Numbered from the stretch's first letter, positions 24,402-34,012 are shown. The stretch is DNA of 64,000 bases from an uncultured Clostridia bacterium (GCA_934130435.1 CAKOYB010000002.1:1-64000); one strand, 5' to 3'. Translations and numbers: made by a program. Notes: generated by a model not told the origin, from the sequence alone.

Positions 24402-24797
24402 ATGAAATACGAAAAATCTTGTGGTTGTATAGTTTTAAATAAAAAGAACGAAATTTTACTAGTTCTTCATAATGCAGGACATTGGGGAATGCCAAAAGGA
24501 CATGTGGAAGAAGGGGAAACAGAAAAACAAACAGCAATTCGAGAAACTAAGGAAGAAACCAACATTGAAGTTAAAATTAAAGGAGAAAATAAATATAAAC
24601 TAGTTTATAGTCCAAAGGAAAATACTGAAAAGGAAGTGATTTTTTTTATAGCCGAAAGTATAAATGAACAATCTAAACCACAAATTGAAGAAGTGAAAGA
24701 AGTAAAATGGTTTGACATAGACAAAGCTATAGAAACATGCACATATGAGAATTCAAAAGATTTACTTAGACAAGTAAAAAGTGATTTAAGTTTATGA
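24402..24797 (+). CDS. Nudix hydrolase
   Basis: A 131-residue protein with a complete Nudix box (GHVEEGETEKQTAIRETKEE, residues about 31-50). Nearest familiar relatives are diadenosine-tetraphosphate hydrolase-like or MutT-like enzymes (WGMPKGHVE is typical of Ap4A-type members). The substrate is not determinable from sequence. It follows sortase B by 30 bases, with AAGGAG upstream. Confidence 0.87.
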   Translation: MKYEKSCGCIVLNKKNEILLVLHNAGHWGMPKGHVEEGETEKQTAIRETKEETNIEVKIKGENKYKLVYSPKENTEKEVIFFIAESINEQSKPQIEEVKEVKWFDIDKAIETCTYENSKDLLRQVKSDLSL

Positions 24798-24811
24798 TGT
24801 TAAAAAGTCCT

Positions 24812-24837
24812 AAAAAAGAGCAATAGCTCTTTTTTTT
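24812..24837 (+). terminator. Intrinsic terminator after the Nudix gene
   Basis: AAAAAAGAGC pairs with GCTCTTTTTT across an AATA-type loop, ending in eight T. Confidence 0.85.
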
Positions 24838-24869
24838 CATTTCCTACTATAAAAAAATGCTATAATTGC

Positions 24870-24953
24870 TACATTCGGAAACTCAAATCGGAGAGAACAG
24901 ATGGCGACTAAAGTCGCTTTGTTCTTGTATAGAAAAAATCAAAGATTTTTTTA
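24870..24953 (+). ncRNA. Candidate small structured RNA or leader upstream of murB
   Basis: In the 305-base gap between the Nudix gene and murB, a TATAAT (24861-24866) is followed by a two-part hairpin: AGAACA (24894-24899) with TGTTCT (24920-24925) outside, and GCGACT (24904-24909) with AGTCGC (24912-24917) inside. Next comes AAAAAATC/GATTTTTT (24933-24951) with a T-run. This could be an ~80-nt small RNA or an attenuated leader. It matches no riboswitch I recognise, and the -35 is weak. Confidence 0.4.
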
Positions 24954-25102
24954 AAGTAACAAGAGTTAGTATATGCAAAGTCTATTGAAAAGTGATGTAG
25001 AATATATAATAAAATTTGCATTATTTATATGCTTATTTTAGGAAAATTGATTGTAATGTTCATAAAAATATGCTAGAATGTATAATGTATATTGGAGGGA
25101 AC

Positions 25103-25999
25103 ATGGAAGAAAATTTTTATAATAAATTAACTGAATTTATGGATTCTAAAGATATATATTTAAATGAAAATATGAGTAAACATACTTCTTTTAAAGCTGG
25201 AGGAAAAGCTAAAATATTTGTAAAGATTTATTCATATGATACATTAAAAAAGATTTTAGAACTAATAAACAAATATAATATAGATTATTATATATTAGGA
25301 AATGGAACAAACGTATTATTTAGAGACGAAGAGTTTAATGGAATTGTTATACAAATTAAATTTGAACAAATTGAAATAAATGGAAATATTGTTACAGTTG
25401 GAGCAGGTGTTAAAAATGCAATTTTATCAAATAAGCTATTAAATGAAGGGTTAACAGGATTTGAGTTTGCATCTGGAATACCTGGAACTATTGGTGGGGC
25501 AATAAAGATGAATGCTGGAGCATATGGCGCAGAATTTAAAGATATAGTAAAAACTGTAACATTTATGCAATTTAATGGAGAAATTAAAACAATAAAAAAT
25601 GAAGACTGTTTTTTTTCATATAGAAATAGTATATTTTTTAAAATGAAAGTAATTATTCTGAGTGCAACATTCGAACTTGAACATAAAAATAAGGAAAAAA
25701 TAAAAGCAAAGATAAGTGAGTATGCTAAAACTAGAAGAGAAAAACAGCCTATAGAATATCCAAGCGCTGGAAGCACCTTTAAAAGAGGAGAAGATTTTAT
25801 TACTGCTAAAATAATTGATGAATGTGGACTAAAAGGATATAGAATAGGTGATGCTCAAGTTTCAGAGAAACATGCTGGTTTTATAATTAATAGAGGCAAT
25901 GCGTCAGCAACTGAGATAATTAAATTAATAGAAAATGTAAAAAAAATTGTTTTAGAAAAAACAAATAAAAAAATAGAACTAGAAATAGAAATAATATAA
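25103..25999 (+). CDS. murB: UDP-N-acetylenolpyruvoylglucosamine reductase
   Basis: MurB reduces UDP-GlcNAc-enolpyruvate to UDP-MurNAc in peptidoglycan precursor synthesis. The 298-residue protein has the FAD-binding sequences LGNGTNVLF and GIPGTIGGAIKMNAGAYG, and the catalytic regions YRNSIF and PSAGSTFKRG, in the short type II arrangement of Firmicutes. The start at 25103 follows TTGGAGGG; an in-frame extension to 25016 has no ribosome site. Confidence 0.95.
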   Translation: MEENFYNKLTEFMDSKDIYLNENMSKHTSFKAGGKAKIFVKIYSYDTLKKILELINKYNIDYYILGNGTNVLFRDEEFNGIVIQIKFEQIEINGNIVTVGAGVKNAILSNKLLNEGLTGFEFASGIPGTIGGAIKMNAGAYGAEFKDIVKTVTFMQFNGEIKTIKNEDCFFSYRNSIFFKMKVIILSATFELEHKNKEKIKAKISEYAKTRREKQPIEYPSAGSTFKRGEDFITAKIIDECGLKGYRIGDAQVSEKHAGFIINRGNASATEIIKLIENVKKIVLEKTNKKIELEIEII

Positions 26000-26022
26000 T
26001 AAGAAATGGAGAAAGGTATCTG

Positions 26023-27588
26023 ATGAAAGGTTTTTTTAAATGGTTTAAGAATAATGTTAGAATTAAGAGATGGATATTTCTAATATTAATTGGCATAGTT
26101 TTAGCTTGTGCAGGAATATCAAAATTATTTGTTGCAAAAACAATATCTTTTATTGGAATAGCAAAGGTTATAGGTCTATTTGTTGTAGGCTTTACATTTG
26201 TTGTTGTTGGAATTATATTTATACAAAAAAGAGTATTGGAAATATTAGTTGAAAGTACTGATAATAGAATGCAAAAAAATAAAAAAGGTATTAACATAAA
26301 CGAACTTATATTTAACAAAAAAATATATGATGAAGGGCCTAATATTGTTGTAATTGGCGGAGGAGCCGGATTAGATACAGTACTTAGAGGATTAAAAAAG
26401 TACACTAATAATTTAACAGCAATTGTAACAGTTTCATCATATGGACAACCAGCAAAGGCTTCTAGAAAAAAATTAGAGCTATTTGCAATAGATGATATAA
26501 AAGAAAGTATCATAGCTTTAGCAAATGATGAAAATGCTACAAGAGAACTATTAGACTTAGAACTTAAAAACAAAGTTTTAAAAGGCTTTAGATTTACTGA
26601 TATCTTTTTTACAGCAATGAATGAAACTTCAAAGAACATTGCAGAGGCAGTTGAAAAAACAAAAAATGTGTTAAATATAGTAGGTAGGGTTTTACCGGTT
26701 ACTTTAGATGAAATAAAAATATGTGCTGAATTAAATAATGGAGAAATAATTGAAGACAGAGAAAAAATTTCTAAAGTTGTAAATGATAGAATAACTAAGA
26801 TAGATAGGGTATTTATTAATCCTACAAATTGTATGCCAGCTCCAGGAGTATTGGAAGCAATAAAGAATGCTGATGCAATAATAATTGGACCAGGAAGTTT
26901 ATATACAAATGTAATACCAAACTTGTTAGTGAATAATGTTTCTAGAGCAATTAAAGAGTCTAAAGCATTAAAGATTTATATAAGCAACATTATGACTGAA
27001 CCGGGTCAAACTGATAACTATTCTTTATCTGATCATGTTAATGCAATAATGGAACATGCGGGAAAAGGAATAATTGATTATTGTATATATGACTCAGGAG
27101 ATATTATTCCAGAGTATGTTAAAAGATATAATATGAATGGCTCTGATGTTGTAGAGTGTGATATTGCAAAAACTAAAGAATTAGGAATAAAACTTTTAGA
27201 GAGGGAATTCTCATATATTGATAATGATAATATAAGACACAATCCTGATTTAGTTGCACAAGCGATAATAGAACTTGTATGTGATGACTTGAAATTTAAA
27301 AGCAACGGAGTAGATCCAAAACAAGTAATGCTTAATGCTAAACTAAAAGAAGAAAAGAGAATACAAAGAAGAAATAAGGTTAATAAACAAAAAATAAGAA
27401 AAGATAAAGTTAATAAGAGTAAAAATAAATCAATGAGTAAATTCAATGAAAAATATAGAGATAGAATTTTATCAATTCAAAATAGCGACTTTCAAAGAGA
27501 ACAGAATTTAAGACTTGCAGAAGAAATTAAAAATAAAAATCAAAAGACAAAAAAGAGAGGTAGAAAGAAGAAAACAAATGAAATGTAA
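26023..27588 (+). CDS. YvcK/CofD-like membrane protein with altered active motif
   Basis: A 521-residue protein. Two membrane helices (about residues 15-37 and 47-67) precede a YvcK-like domain starting VVIGGGAGLDTVLRGLK near 108. YvcK proteins bind UDP-sugars and affect wall synthesis during gluconeogenic growth. In ordinary YvcK the next conserved segment is ADDGGSSGRLR; here it reads SSYGQPAKASRK, so function may differ. Other family blocks remain (NPTNCMPAPGVLEAI, IIGPGSLYTNVIPNLL, IMTEPGQTDNYS). The C-terminal ~80 residues are very basic and end in an AT-hook-like KKRGRKKK. murB lies just upstream, as is common for yvcK. Confidence 0.8.
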   Translation: MKGFFKWFKNNVRIKRWIFLILIGIVLACAGISKLFVAKTISFIGIAKVIGLFVVGFTFVVVGIIFIQKRVLEILVESTDNRMQKNKKGININELIFNKKIYDEGPNIVVIGGGAGLDTVLRGLKKYTNNLTAIVTVSSYGQPAKASRKKLELFAIDDIKESIIALANDENATRELLDLELKNKVLKGFRFTDIFFTAMNETSKNIAEAVEKTKNVLNIVGRVLPVTLDEIKICAELNNGEIIEDREKISKVVNDRITKIDRVFINPTNCMPAPGVLEAIKNADAIIIGPGSLYTNVIPNLLVNNVSRAIKESKALKIYISNIMTEPGQTDNYSLSDHVNAIMEHAGKGIIDYCIYDSGDIIPEYVKRYNMNGSDVVECDIAKTKELGIKLLEREFSYIDNDNIRHNPDLVAQAIIELVCDDLKFKSNGVDPKQVMLNAKLKEEKRIQRRNKVNKQKIRKDKVNKSKNKSMSKFNEKYRDRILSIQNSDFQREQNLRLAEEIKNKNQKTKKRGRKKKTNEM

Positions 27589-29614
27589 TAATAAACAAAT
27601 GAAATTTGAAGAAGCACTAACAAAAGAGTGGATAATAACAAATGGAATAGGTGGGTACAGTTATTCCACAATAATGGGATGCAATACTAGAAAATATCAT
27701 GGGTTATTAGTTGCACCACTTACACCACCAGCAAGAAGATTTTTAATTTTATCAAAGATTGATGAAAGTTTGGAAATTAATAATAAAGACTATCCATTGT
27801 ATACTAATATGTGTAAGAATTATATTTCTGAGGGATATAAGAATTTAGTATGCTTTGAAAAAGATTATTTTCCAATCTTTACATTTAATGTAAATGGTAC
27901 AGAAGTAAAGAAAATAGTTTGTATGGAATATGGTAAAAATACAGTATGTTTATACTATAAAATCAAAAACGGAAATTATGAAACAAAAATGAAACTAGCG
28001 CCAATTGTTAACTTTAGAGATTTTCACACTATAAATAATGAACATGAATATGATGTTAACCAAAATATAAAAGGAACTAAAGTTAAAATAGTTATAGACA
28101 AAAATAATCAAACACCTGTATATATCTATTCATCAGAAGGAACATATATAGAACATTACAATGATTCATTTAAAAACATGTATTATATAGAAGAAGAAAA
28201 GAGAGGTTTTTTTCCAGAGGAAAATTTAGCTGTACCAGGTAGATATGAAATTAAATTAAAACCAAATGAAGAAAAGGAAATATTTTTAATTTTGTCTTTA
28301 GAAGAAAATATCGAACAAATAAATGTAAAAGATATAATTAATAAAGAGATTATAAGAATAAATGAGCTAATGCTTAATACAAAGTTGATTGATTCCAGAA
28401 AAGATGATAACAGCAAGGAATATAAAGACTTTAAGAGATTAATGCAGAACTATGTTATTGCTTCAGATAACTTTGTTGTTAATAGGCCTAGCTTTAATTT
28501 ACATACTCTAATTGCAGGATATCCTTGGTTTTTAGACTGGGGAAGAGATTCTATGATAGCATTTGAAGGACTTCTACTTATTACTAAGAGATTTGACATT
28601 GCAAGAGAACTGTTGTTAACTTTTATAAGGGACATAAAATATGGGCTTGTACCTAATGGATATTCTGGTTTTGATAATAGACCATTATATAATAGTGTAG
28701 ATGCATCTTTGCTTCTTTTTGAACAGGTAAAAAAATATATAGAATATACAGATGATGACAAATTTGTAAAAGAAGAGATTTACGAAAAACTTAAAGAAAT
28801 AATAAAAGCATATACAGAGGGAATTGATTTAGACAATAATAATATTTATTTAGATAAAGATGGATTAATATTTTCTGGAACTCCACAGACACAAAATACT
28901 TGGATGGATGCAAAGTATTTAGATTTTGCAGTAACTCCAAGAAATGGGAAAGCGGTAGAGGTAAACAGTTTATGGTATAATGCTCTTAAAATATTAGAAG
29001 AATTAGCTAATAAATACGAAGGAAAACAAGTAGCAAAGCAATATAGAGAACTTGCAAATAAAACTCAGAAATCATTTATAGAAAAGTTTTATAATAAGAG
29101 AAGAAAATGCTTATATGATGTATTAGGAGATTCGAAAATTAGACCTAATCAGTTATTTTCACTTAGTCTTACATATCCAGTTATTGATACAAATTCTGAA
29201 ATGACTGAGCAGATTATAGAAACTATTGAGAAAAAATTATTAAATAGTTATGGACTAAAAACATTAGCAAAAGGAGAGCAAAACTATATAGAAGTATATG
29301 AGGGAGATAGCTTTAAAAGAGATATGAGCTATCACCAAGGAATAACTTGGCCATGGTTATTAGGATTATATTATAGTAGCTTGAAGAATATTGTTAAAAA
29401 AACAAAAGATAAAGCAAGAAAAAGAAAATATGAAGAAAAATTAAAGAACTTAATAGAAAATACAAGAAAAGTATTTATTAATGATTTCTACAATGATGGA
29501 ATTATCGGAAGTATATCTGAGTTATTTGATTCAAAAAAACCTCAATTACCAAAAGGAGCACTTGCACAAGCTTGGAGTGTAGCAGAAATATTTAGAATTA
29601 TATTAGAAAAATAA
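27578..29614 (+). CDS. Glycogen debranching enzyme (amylo-1,6-glucosidase type)
   Basis: A 678-residue enzyme that cleaves alpha-1,6 branches of glycogen. The N-terminal domain carries TNGIGGYSYSTIMGCNTRKYHGLL, the hallmark of the prokaryotic GDE N-domain. The C-terminal (alpha/alpha)6 domain has FLDWGRDSMIAFEGLLL, NTWMDAKYLDFAVTPRNGKA and MSYHQGITWPWLLGLYY, holding the expected catalytic acids. The ATG at 27578 overlaps the yvcK-like stop by 11 bases, suggesting translational coupling. A longer upstream frame from 27515 is entirely within yvcK and is not supported. Confidence 0.92.
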   Translation: MKCNNKQMKFEEALTKEWIITNGIGGYSYSTIMGCNTRKYHGLLVAPLTPPARRFLILSKIDESLEINNKDYPLYTNMCKNYISEGYKNLVCFEKDYFPIFTFNVNGTEVKKIVCMEYGKNTVCLYYKIKNGNYETKMKLAPIVNFRDFHTINNEHEYDVNQNIKGTKVKIVIDKNNQTPVYIYSSEGTYIEHYNDSFKNMYYIEEEKRGFFPEENLAVPGRYEIKLKPNEEKEIFLILSLEENIEQINVKDIINKEIIRINELMLNTKLIDSRKDDNSKEYKDFKRLMQNYVIASDNFVVNRPSFNLHTLIAGYPWFLDWGRDSMIAFEGLLLITKRFDIARELLLTFIRDIKYGLVPNGYSGFDNRPLYNSVDASLLLFEQVKKYIEYTDDDKFVKEEIYEKLKEIIKAYTEGIDLDNNNIYLDKDGLIFSGTPQTQNTWMDAKYLDFAVTPRNGKAVEVNSLWYNALKILEELANKYEGKQVAKQYRELANKTQKSFIEKFYNKRRKCLYDVLGDSKIRPNQLFSLSLTYPVIDTNSEMTEQIIETIEKKLLNSYGLKTLAKGEQNYIEVYEGDSFKRDMSYHQGITWPWLLGLYYSSLKNIVKKTKDKARKRKYEEKLKNLIENTRKVFINDFYNDGIIGSISELFDSKKPQLPKGALAQAWSVAEIFRIILEK

Positions 29615-29635
29615 TAATTTAATATAGAAGAAAAT

Positions 29636-29743
29636 ATGAAATTTAAATATAAACTATATGTGGTATTATTTATTTTAATTATTATTGCTGCTATTAATTT
29701 TATATTAATAAATAGATTAAGAAAGAGAAAAAACGAAAAATGA
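29636..29743 (+). CDS. 35-residue single-helix membrane peptide overlapping ruvC
   Basis: A short frame beginning MKFKYKLYVVLFILIIIAA and ending NRLRKRKNEK: basic, one membrane helix, then a strongly basic tail. Its TGA overlaps the ruvC ATG (ATGA at 29740-29743), so translation of ruvC may depend on it. The ribosome site is modest (AGAAG). The bitopic composition and coupled stop/start support it as a real gene. Function unknown. Confidence 0.6.
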   Translation: MKFKYKLYVVLFILIIIAAINFILINRLRKRKNEK

Positions 29744-30225
29744 GAATTTTAGGAATTGATCCAGGATACGGAATAACAGGATATAGTATAATTGATTATA
29801 TTGGAAACAATTTTAAATTAATAGAGAGTGGAGCCATTAAAACACCAGCTAACCAATCTTTTCCACTAAGATTATCTCAGATATATACAGATTTACAAAA
29901 TATAATAAATAATTATAAGCCTGAAGCTATTTCGGTAGAGGAGTTATTTTTTAATAATAATGTAAAGACAGCAATTAATGTTGCACAAGCAAGGGGAGTA
30001 ATTTTGGTAGTAGGTTGTCAAAATAATATTCCTACTTATGAGTATACTCCTCTTCAAGTAAAACAAGCTGTTGTAGGATATGGGAGAGCAGATAAGATAC
30101 AAGTTCAAAAAATGGTAAAGTCAATATTAAAAGTTGAAAAGTTACCTAAACTTGATGATATAACGGATAGTATGGCTATAGCAATATGCCATGCACATTC
30201 AGCAAAGTTTGCAGAGAAATTATAA
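29740..30225 (+). CDS. ruvC: Holliday junction endonuclease RuvC
   Basis: RuvC resolves Holliday junctions made during recombination. The 161-residue protein has the RNase H-like core: ILGIDPGYGITGYSII with the first catalytic Asp, SVEELFFNNNVKTAINVAQARG with the Glu, and the C-terminal DDITDSMAIAICH with acidic pairs. The ATG overlaps the stop of a small membrane peptide. RuvAB are not in the window. Confidence 0.95.
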   Translation: MRILGIDPGYGITGYSIIDYIGNNFKLIESGAIKTPANQSFPLRLSQIYTDLQNIINNYKPEAISVEELFFNNNVKTAINVAQARGVILVVGCQNNIPTYEYTPLQVKQAVVGYGRADKIQVQKMVKSILKVEKLPKLDDITDSMAIAICHAHSAKFAEKL

Positions 30226-30241
30226 ATAAGGAAAGTTTATT

Positions 30242-31264
30242 ATGACAATTTCAGAATTAGAAAAGGAATTAAAAAATAATAAAATAAATAATTTATATGT
30301 ATTTTACGGAGAAGAAAAGTACTTATTAGATATGTGTCTAAAAAAAATAAAAAAAATATTTGGTGAAACCGTTAAAGGAATTAATTATATACAAATTGAT
30401 GAATCAAATATTTATAATTTAATTTCAGATATTGAAACACCTGCATTTGGATATGATAGAAAGCTGATAATTATTAAAAATACCGGAATACTAAAAAGTG
30501 AAGGAAAAAAGAAAAATGCGAAAATGGTTCAGTATAGAGTGGAACTTTTAAATTACTTTAAAAAAAATATTGACGATATTAAAATAGCTAATAATATTGT
30601 TTTTATTGAAGATGAGATAGATAGCAAAGAAAAGTTAGTACAGTACTTAATAAAAAATGGTGAAGAATGTAATTTTGAGAAACAAAGATTACAAACAATT
30701 GTAGCAAGACTGAAGTCAATTTGTAATGCATATAGAGTAAATGTAAGAGATGACGATTTAAAATACTTAATAGAATCATGTGGAACGAGTATGCAAGATC
30801 TTATAAATGAAGTAAGAAAGGTTATAGAATTTGCTGGCGAGAATGGAAATATTAATAGAGAAGATATAGATGCTCTTTGTACAAAACAAATAGAAGCGGT
30901 TATATTTGATTTAACAGACAGTTTAGGAAAAAAGGACATTAATTCATCTTTACTGTATTTAAAAAATCTATTATATAATAAAGAACCTATTCAAAAAATA
31001 TTCATTACATTGTATAACCACTTTAAAAAAATTTATTTTACAAAATTAGCATTAATTCAGAACAAGGATATTGCAACTGCACTAAACCTAAAACCAAATC
31101 AGATATTTTTAACTAAGAAGTATAAAGTACAGTCAGAATATTTTACGAAAAAAGAATTAGAAAGTATTTTAAAAGAATTTATAGAATTAGATGAAAATAT
31201 AAAATCAGGGTTAATAGATATTAATATAGGACTTGAATCAATATTATCAAAATATTGCAGTTAA
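30242..31264 (+). CDS. holA: DNA polymerase III subunit delta
   Basis: The delta subunit opens the beta clamp within the clamp loader. The 340-residue protein has NLYVFYGEEKYLLD at the N-terminus, a central AAA+-like region without a Walker motif (normal for delta) and the C-terminal helical domain (LLYNKEPIQKIFITLYNHFKKIY). It starts 16 bases after ruvC, and the intrinsic terminator overlaps its stop. Confidence 0.92.
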   Translation: MTISELEKELKNNKINNLYVFYGEEKYLLDMCLKKIKKIFGETVKGINYIQIDESNIYNLISDIETPAFGYDRKLIIIKNTGILKSEGKKKNAKMVQYRVELLNYFKKNIDDIKIANNIVFIEDEIDSKEKLVQYLIKNGEECNFEKQRLQTIVARLKSICNAYRVNVRDDDLKYLIESCGTSMQDLINEVRKVIEFAGENGNINREDIDALCTKQIEAVIFDLTDSLGKKDINSSLLYLKNLLYNKEPIQKIFITLYNHFKKIYFTKLALIQNKDIATALNLKPNQIFLTKKYKVQSEYFTKKELESILKEFIELDENIKSGLIDINIGLESILSKYCS

Positions 31265-31292
31265 AGAAGAAAACAGAAATGTTTTCTTCTTT
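31263..31292 (+). terminator. Intrinsic terminator after holA
   Basis: AAAGAAGAAAACA (31263-31275) pairs perfectly with TGTTTTCTTCTTT (31280-31292) across GAAA. Confidence 0.85.
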
Positions 31293-31392
31293 AATAATAT
31301 AGATAAATTTGTACAAAAGTAAAAAATAATACATAAATTTATTTCTAATAGTAAAGAATTATTATTAAGTATAGTTCAAGGAGATAAATATT

Positions 31393-32325
31393 ATGTTTAA
31401 TTTTAGAACAGATTTAGCTGACGAAAGAGCAGATATTTTTAAGAAAAGTAATAAAATTACAAGTGATATTGACGGAATTGAGACAGATACAAAAGAAGAT
31501 GAAAATATTAAAACTACTACCGTAAAAATAACAAACGAAAATGGAGAAAAATCAATAGGAAAACCGATCGGTACTTATGTTACAATTGATATAAAACAAT
31601 TAAAAGATGCAACAGATGAAGATATACAAGTATATGGTAATGCTTTGTCATTAGAGTTAAAAAAGATGATTAATAATCATATTAAAAATGAGGAAGACGT
31701 GCTAATAGTAGGATTAGGAAATATTTATGTGACCCCAGATTCTTTAGGACCAAAGGTTATAAATGAGATTGATGTTACAAGACACATAATAAAGTATATG
31801 CCTCAGTATGTAGAAAATGGTACGAGACCAATAAGTGCTGTTTCTCCAGGAGTACTTGGAACAACAGGAATTGAGACTTTAGAAATAATAGATGGGATTG
31901 TTAAAAATATAAAGCCAAAGTTAATTATAGTAATAGACGCATTAGCTTCTAGAAGTATGAATAGAATTAGCTCTTCTATACAGCTTTCAGATACAGGAAT
32001 TGTTCCAGGTGCAGGAGTGGATAATACTAGAAAAGAATTGTCAGAAAAGACTTTAGGAGTGCCTGTTATTGCAATTGGAATACCTACAGTTGTGGAAGCT
32101 GCAACGATAGTAGCAGACAGCATAGATATGTTTATTGAAAAGATGCAAAATGAAGGTAAATCTAGTGAGTACCTGAATAGAATAAAAGATGAAAACAAAT
32201 ATAAAATAATAAAAGAAGTTTTAATTCCGAAGGATTTTAACATGATTGTAACACCAAAAGAAATTGATGATTTAATTGAGAACATGAAAGATGTTGTTGC
32301 TGTAGGAATAAATTCAGCTCTTTAA
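31393..32325 (+). CDS. gpr: Spore germination protease GPR
   Basis: GPR degrades small acid-soluble spore proteins at germination. The 310-residue protein begins FRTDLADERADIF, has an acidic prodomain with an IETDT sequence near residue 30, like the site at which the zymogen is autoprocessed in other species, and conserved blocks NIYVTPDSLGPKV, SPGVLGTTGIETLEII, IDALASRS and VPGAGVDNTR. Expression is expected in the forespore; I could not define a convincing sigma-G promoter. Its 3' end overlaps the convergent TraX-like gene by 12 bases. Confidence 0.95.
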   Translation: MFNFRTDLADERADIFKKSNKITSDIDGIETDTKEDENIKTTTVKITNENGEKSIGKPIGTYVTIDIKQLKDATDEDIQVYGNALSLELKKMINNHIKNEEDVLIVGLGNIYVTPDSLGPKVINEIDVTRHIIKYMPQYVENGTRPISAVSPGVLGTTGIETLEIIDGIVKNIKPKLIIVIDALASRSMNRISSSIQLSDTGIVPGAGVDNTRKELSEKTLGVPVIAIGIPTVVEAATIVADSIDMFIEKMQNEGKSSEYLNRIKDENKYKIIKEVLIPKDFNMIVTPKEIDDLIENMKDVVAVGINSAL

Positions 32326-32988
32326 AAACCAAATTATATAAATAAGAAGTAAATGCAATGGATAGAAAAGGTAAAAAATGAATTTAACATTTTTACCTTT
32401 TTTTCCATTATAAAAGTTTATGAAAAACAATGAAAGGCATGTGAATATAAATAAATACATATATTCAATATAAAATCCATTAGTTGTTATTTTTATCAAA
32501 TAATTAATTAGAGTAGCAAGGATAAATGAAATGCTTTGCAACATTTTTTTATCTTGAAAAATATAAAATATAAATATTACAACTATTCCATACCAACCAT
32601 AATCGACATTTAAAAGTGTGGCAATTAAAGATATGCATAATATGTTTATTACAGCCATAAATTTATTTTTTTTGCATAAATTATATGTATATAATGATAA
32701 TAATCCTAAAAATAAAGTGAAAAATATGTTTAATGAAAAGCCTGATTTTAATATTTTTAGAAAAAGCTGAAATGGTATTTGTGATATTAATGCAAAAATA
32801 AAAAGTCTTAAAAAGTATTTTTTTAAGTTTTTGGTATGAATAAAACCTTGTCCTATTTCGAAAGCAAAGATTGGAAAGGCAAATCTTCCAATATAGTTTA
32901 AAGGTGATATATTATTAAAAATAAGATATCCAGTATGATCAAAAAGCATTGAAATCATTGCTATTATCTTTAAAGTAAATCCACTCAT
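32314..32988 (-). CDS. TraX-family integral membrane protein
   Basis: A 224-residue protein with about seven to eight membrane helices and the TraX-type N-terminus (LKIIAMISMLFDHTGY) and RFAFPIFAFEIGQGF. TraX of F plasmid acetylates pilin; the chromosomal clostridial members have no proven role and may be acyltransferases. The stop codon overlaps the end of gpr. A terminator-like hairpin for gpr (32366-32401) lies inside this gene's 3' coding part. Confidence 0.8.
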   Translation of the reverse strand: MSGFTLKIIAMISMLFDHTGYLIFNNISPLNYIGRFAFPIFAFEIGQGFIHTKNLKKYFLRLFIFALISQIPFQLFLKILKSGFSLNIFFTLFLGLLSLYTYNLCKKNKFMAVINILCISLIATLLNVDYGWYGIVVIFIFYIFQDKKMLQSISFILATLINYLIKITTNGFYIEYMYLFIFTCLSLFFINFYNGKKGKNVKFIFYLFYPLHLLLIYIIWFLKS

Positions 32989-33051
32989 AATTATTAAATC
33001 CTTTATATAAAAACTATAAAAATAATAACATAATTATTTAAAAAAGTAAAT

Positions 33052-33912
33052 TTAATGATTTAAATAATTATAATTATCACAATGATTTCTATAAAAATTA
33101 CATATGTCACAATCATTGCATAAAATAATTCGATCTTCAAATATTATTTTTAGAGTATTAATAAATTCATCTTGGTTGTTATCAACTAAATGAATTGTAA
33201 TTTTTTTGGGTAGTAAATTTAATAAAGTATTTAAAGCAAAATCATTAGAAGAAAATGAAATATCTGAAATAAATTTTGATTTATTTATATTGTTTGTTGA
33301 GATAATGTTTTTGTTATTGTCGACAATTATTGAACTTTTTTTATTATATATTAAATTTAAGTGCTCAATATTTGATTTTGATGACTCTGAATTTATATAT
33401 AGCTTTAATAAACTAACAAACTCAGTATATTCTTTATCTATTAGAAATTTATTTACGGCAATATCAACTTGTTCACTAAGAAATTTAATATAGTCTGAAA
33501 GCCTAAAATTTACAAAGCCATTTATATAAAAGTTATGATTCTCTAATAAACTATTATAAACAGAATTATTGATTAAATCATATTTTTTGTTAGGATCAAT
33601 GTTATCTTTTAATAATATTATGGTATTAAATAAAATTTGATTTTTTTCAAAACTATCAAAATAAAAATAGTTTAAATCTATTAAATGCTTAATTATATCC
33701 TGCTCAAAAAAGTTAATAATTCCTCTTGTTAAGATATTTGAAATTTTATTATAGAAAATAGGAGAAGGGGAACTAGAATGAATAATTATATTTTCATAAA
33801 ATCTAAATTTTTTTTTAGTAATAAATGTATCATCTAAATTAATTTTGTAAATATCATTTAGTAGATAGTCTAGTATGCTATTATTATTTGTCTTAATACA
33901 GACAGAGTTCAT
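33052..33912 (-). CDS. ytxC: YtxC-like sporulation protein
   Basis: A 286-residue protein resembling the YtxC family of spore formers: INGFVNFRLSDYIKFLSEQVDIAV followed by KEYTEFVSLLKLYI is the typical central block. The C-terminus carries a cysteine cluster (CNDCDICNFYRNHC) that could bind metal. The role in sporulation is not defined at the molecular level. AAGGAGG lies upstream of the start. Confidence 0.75.
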   Translation of the reverse strand: MNSVCIKTNNNSILDYLLNDIYKINLDDTFITKKKFRFYENIIIHSSSPSPIFYNKISNILTRGIINFFEQDIIKHLIDLNYFYFDSFEKNQILFNTIILLKDNIDPNKKYDLINNSVYNSLLENHNFYINGFVNFRLSDYIKFLSEQVDIAVNKFLIDKEYTEFVSLLKLYINSESSKSNIEHLNLIYNKKSSIIVDNNKNIISTNNINKSKFISDISFSSNDFALNTLLNLLPKKITIHLVDNNQDEFINTLKIIFEDRIILCNDCDICNFYRNHCDNYNYLNH

Positions 33913-34012
33913 AAAAAAAGCCTCCTTGGGTATTTATAATATTATCTACTAAAAAATTCTAGATATACATTATTTTATTCCAAGGAGTGGTATATTGAAA
34001 CTTGTATAAATT

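Noticed and set aside
24890..24926. Fluoride or tetrahydrofolate riboswitch
   Set aside because: Only short stretches look similar; the conserved loops and pseudoknot sequences are missing.
25920..26639. Long minus-strand frame opposite murB and the yvcK-like gene
   Set aside because: Shadow frame with phenylalanine/leucine-rich low complexity and no ribosome site.
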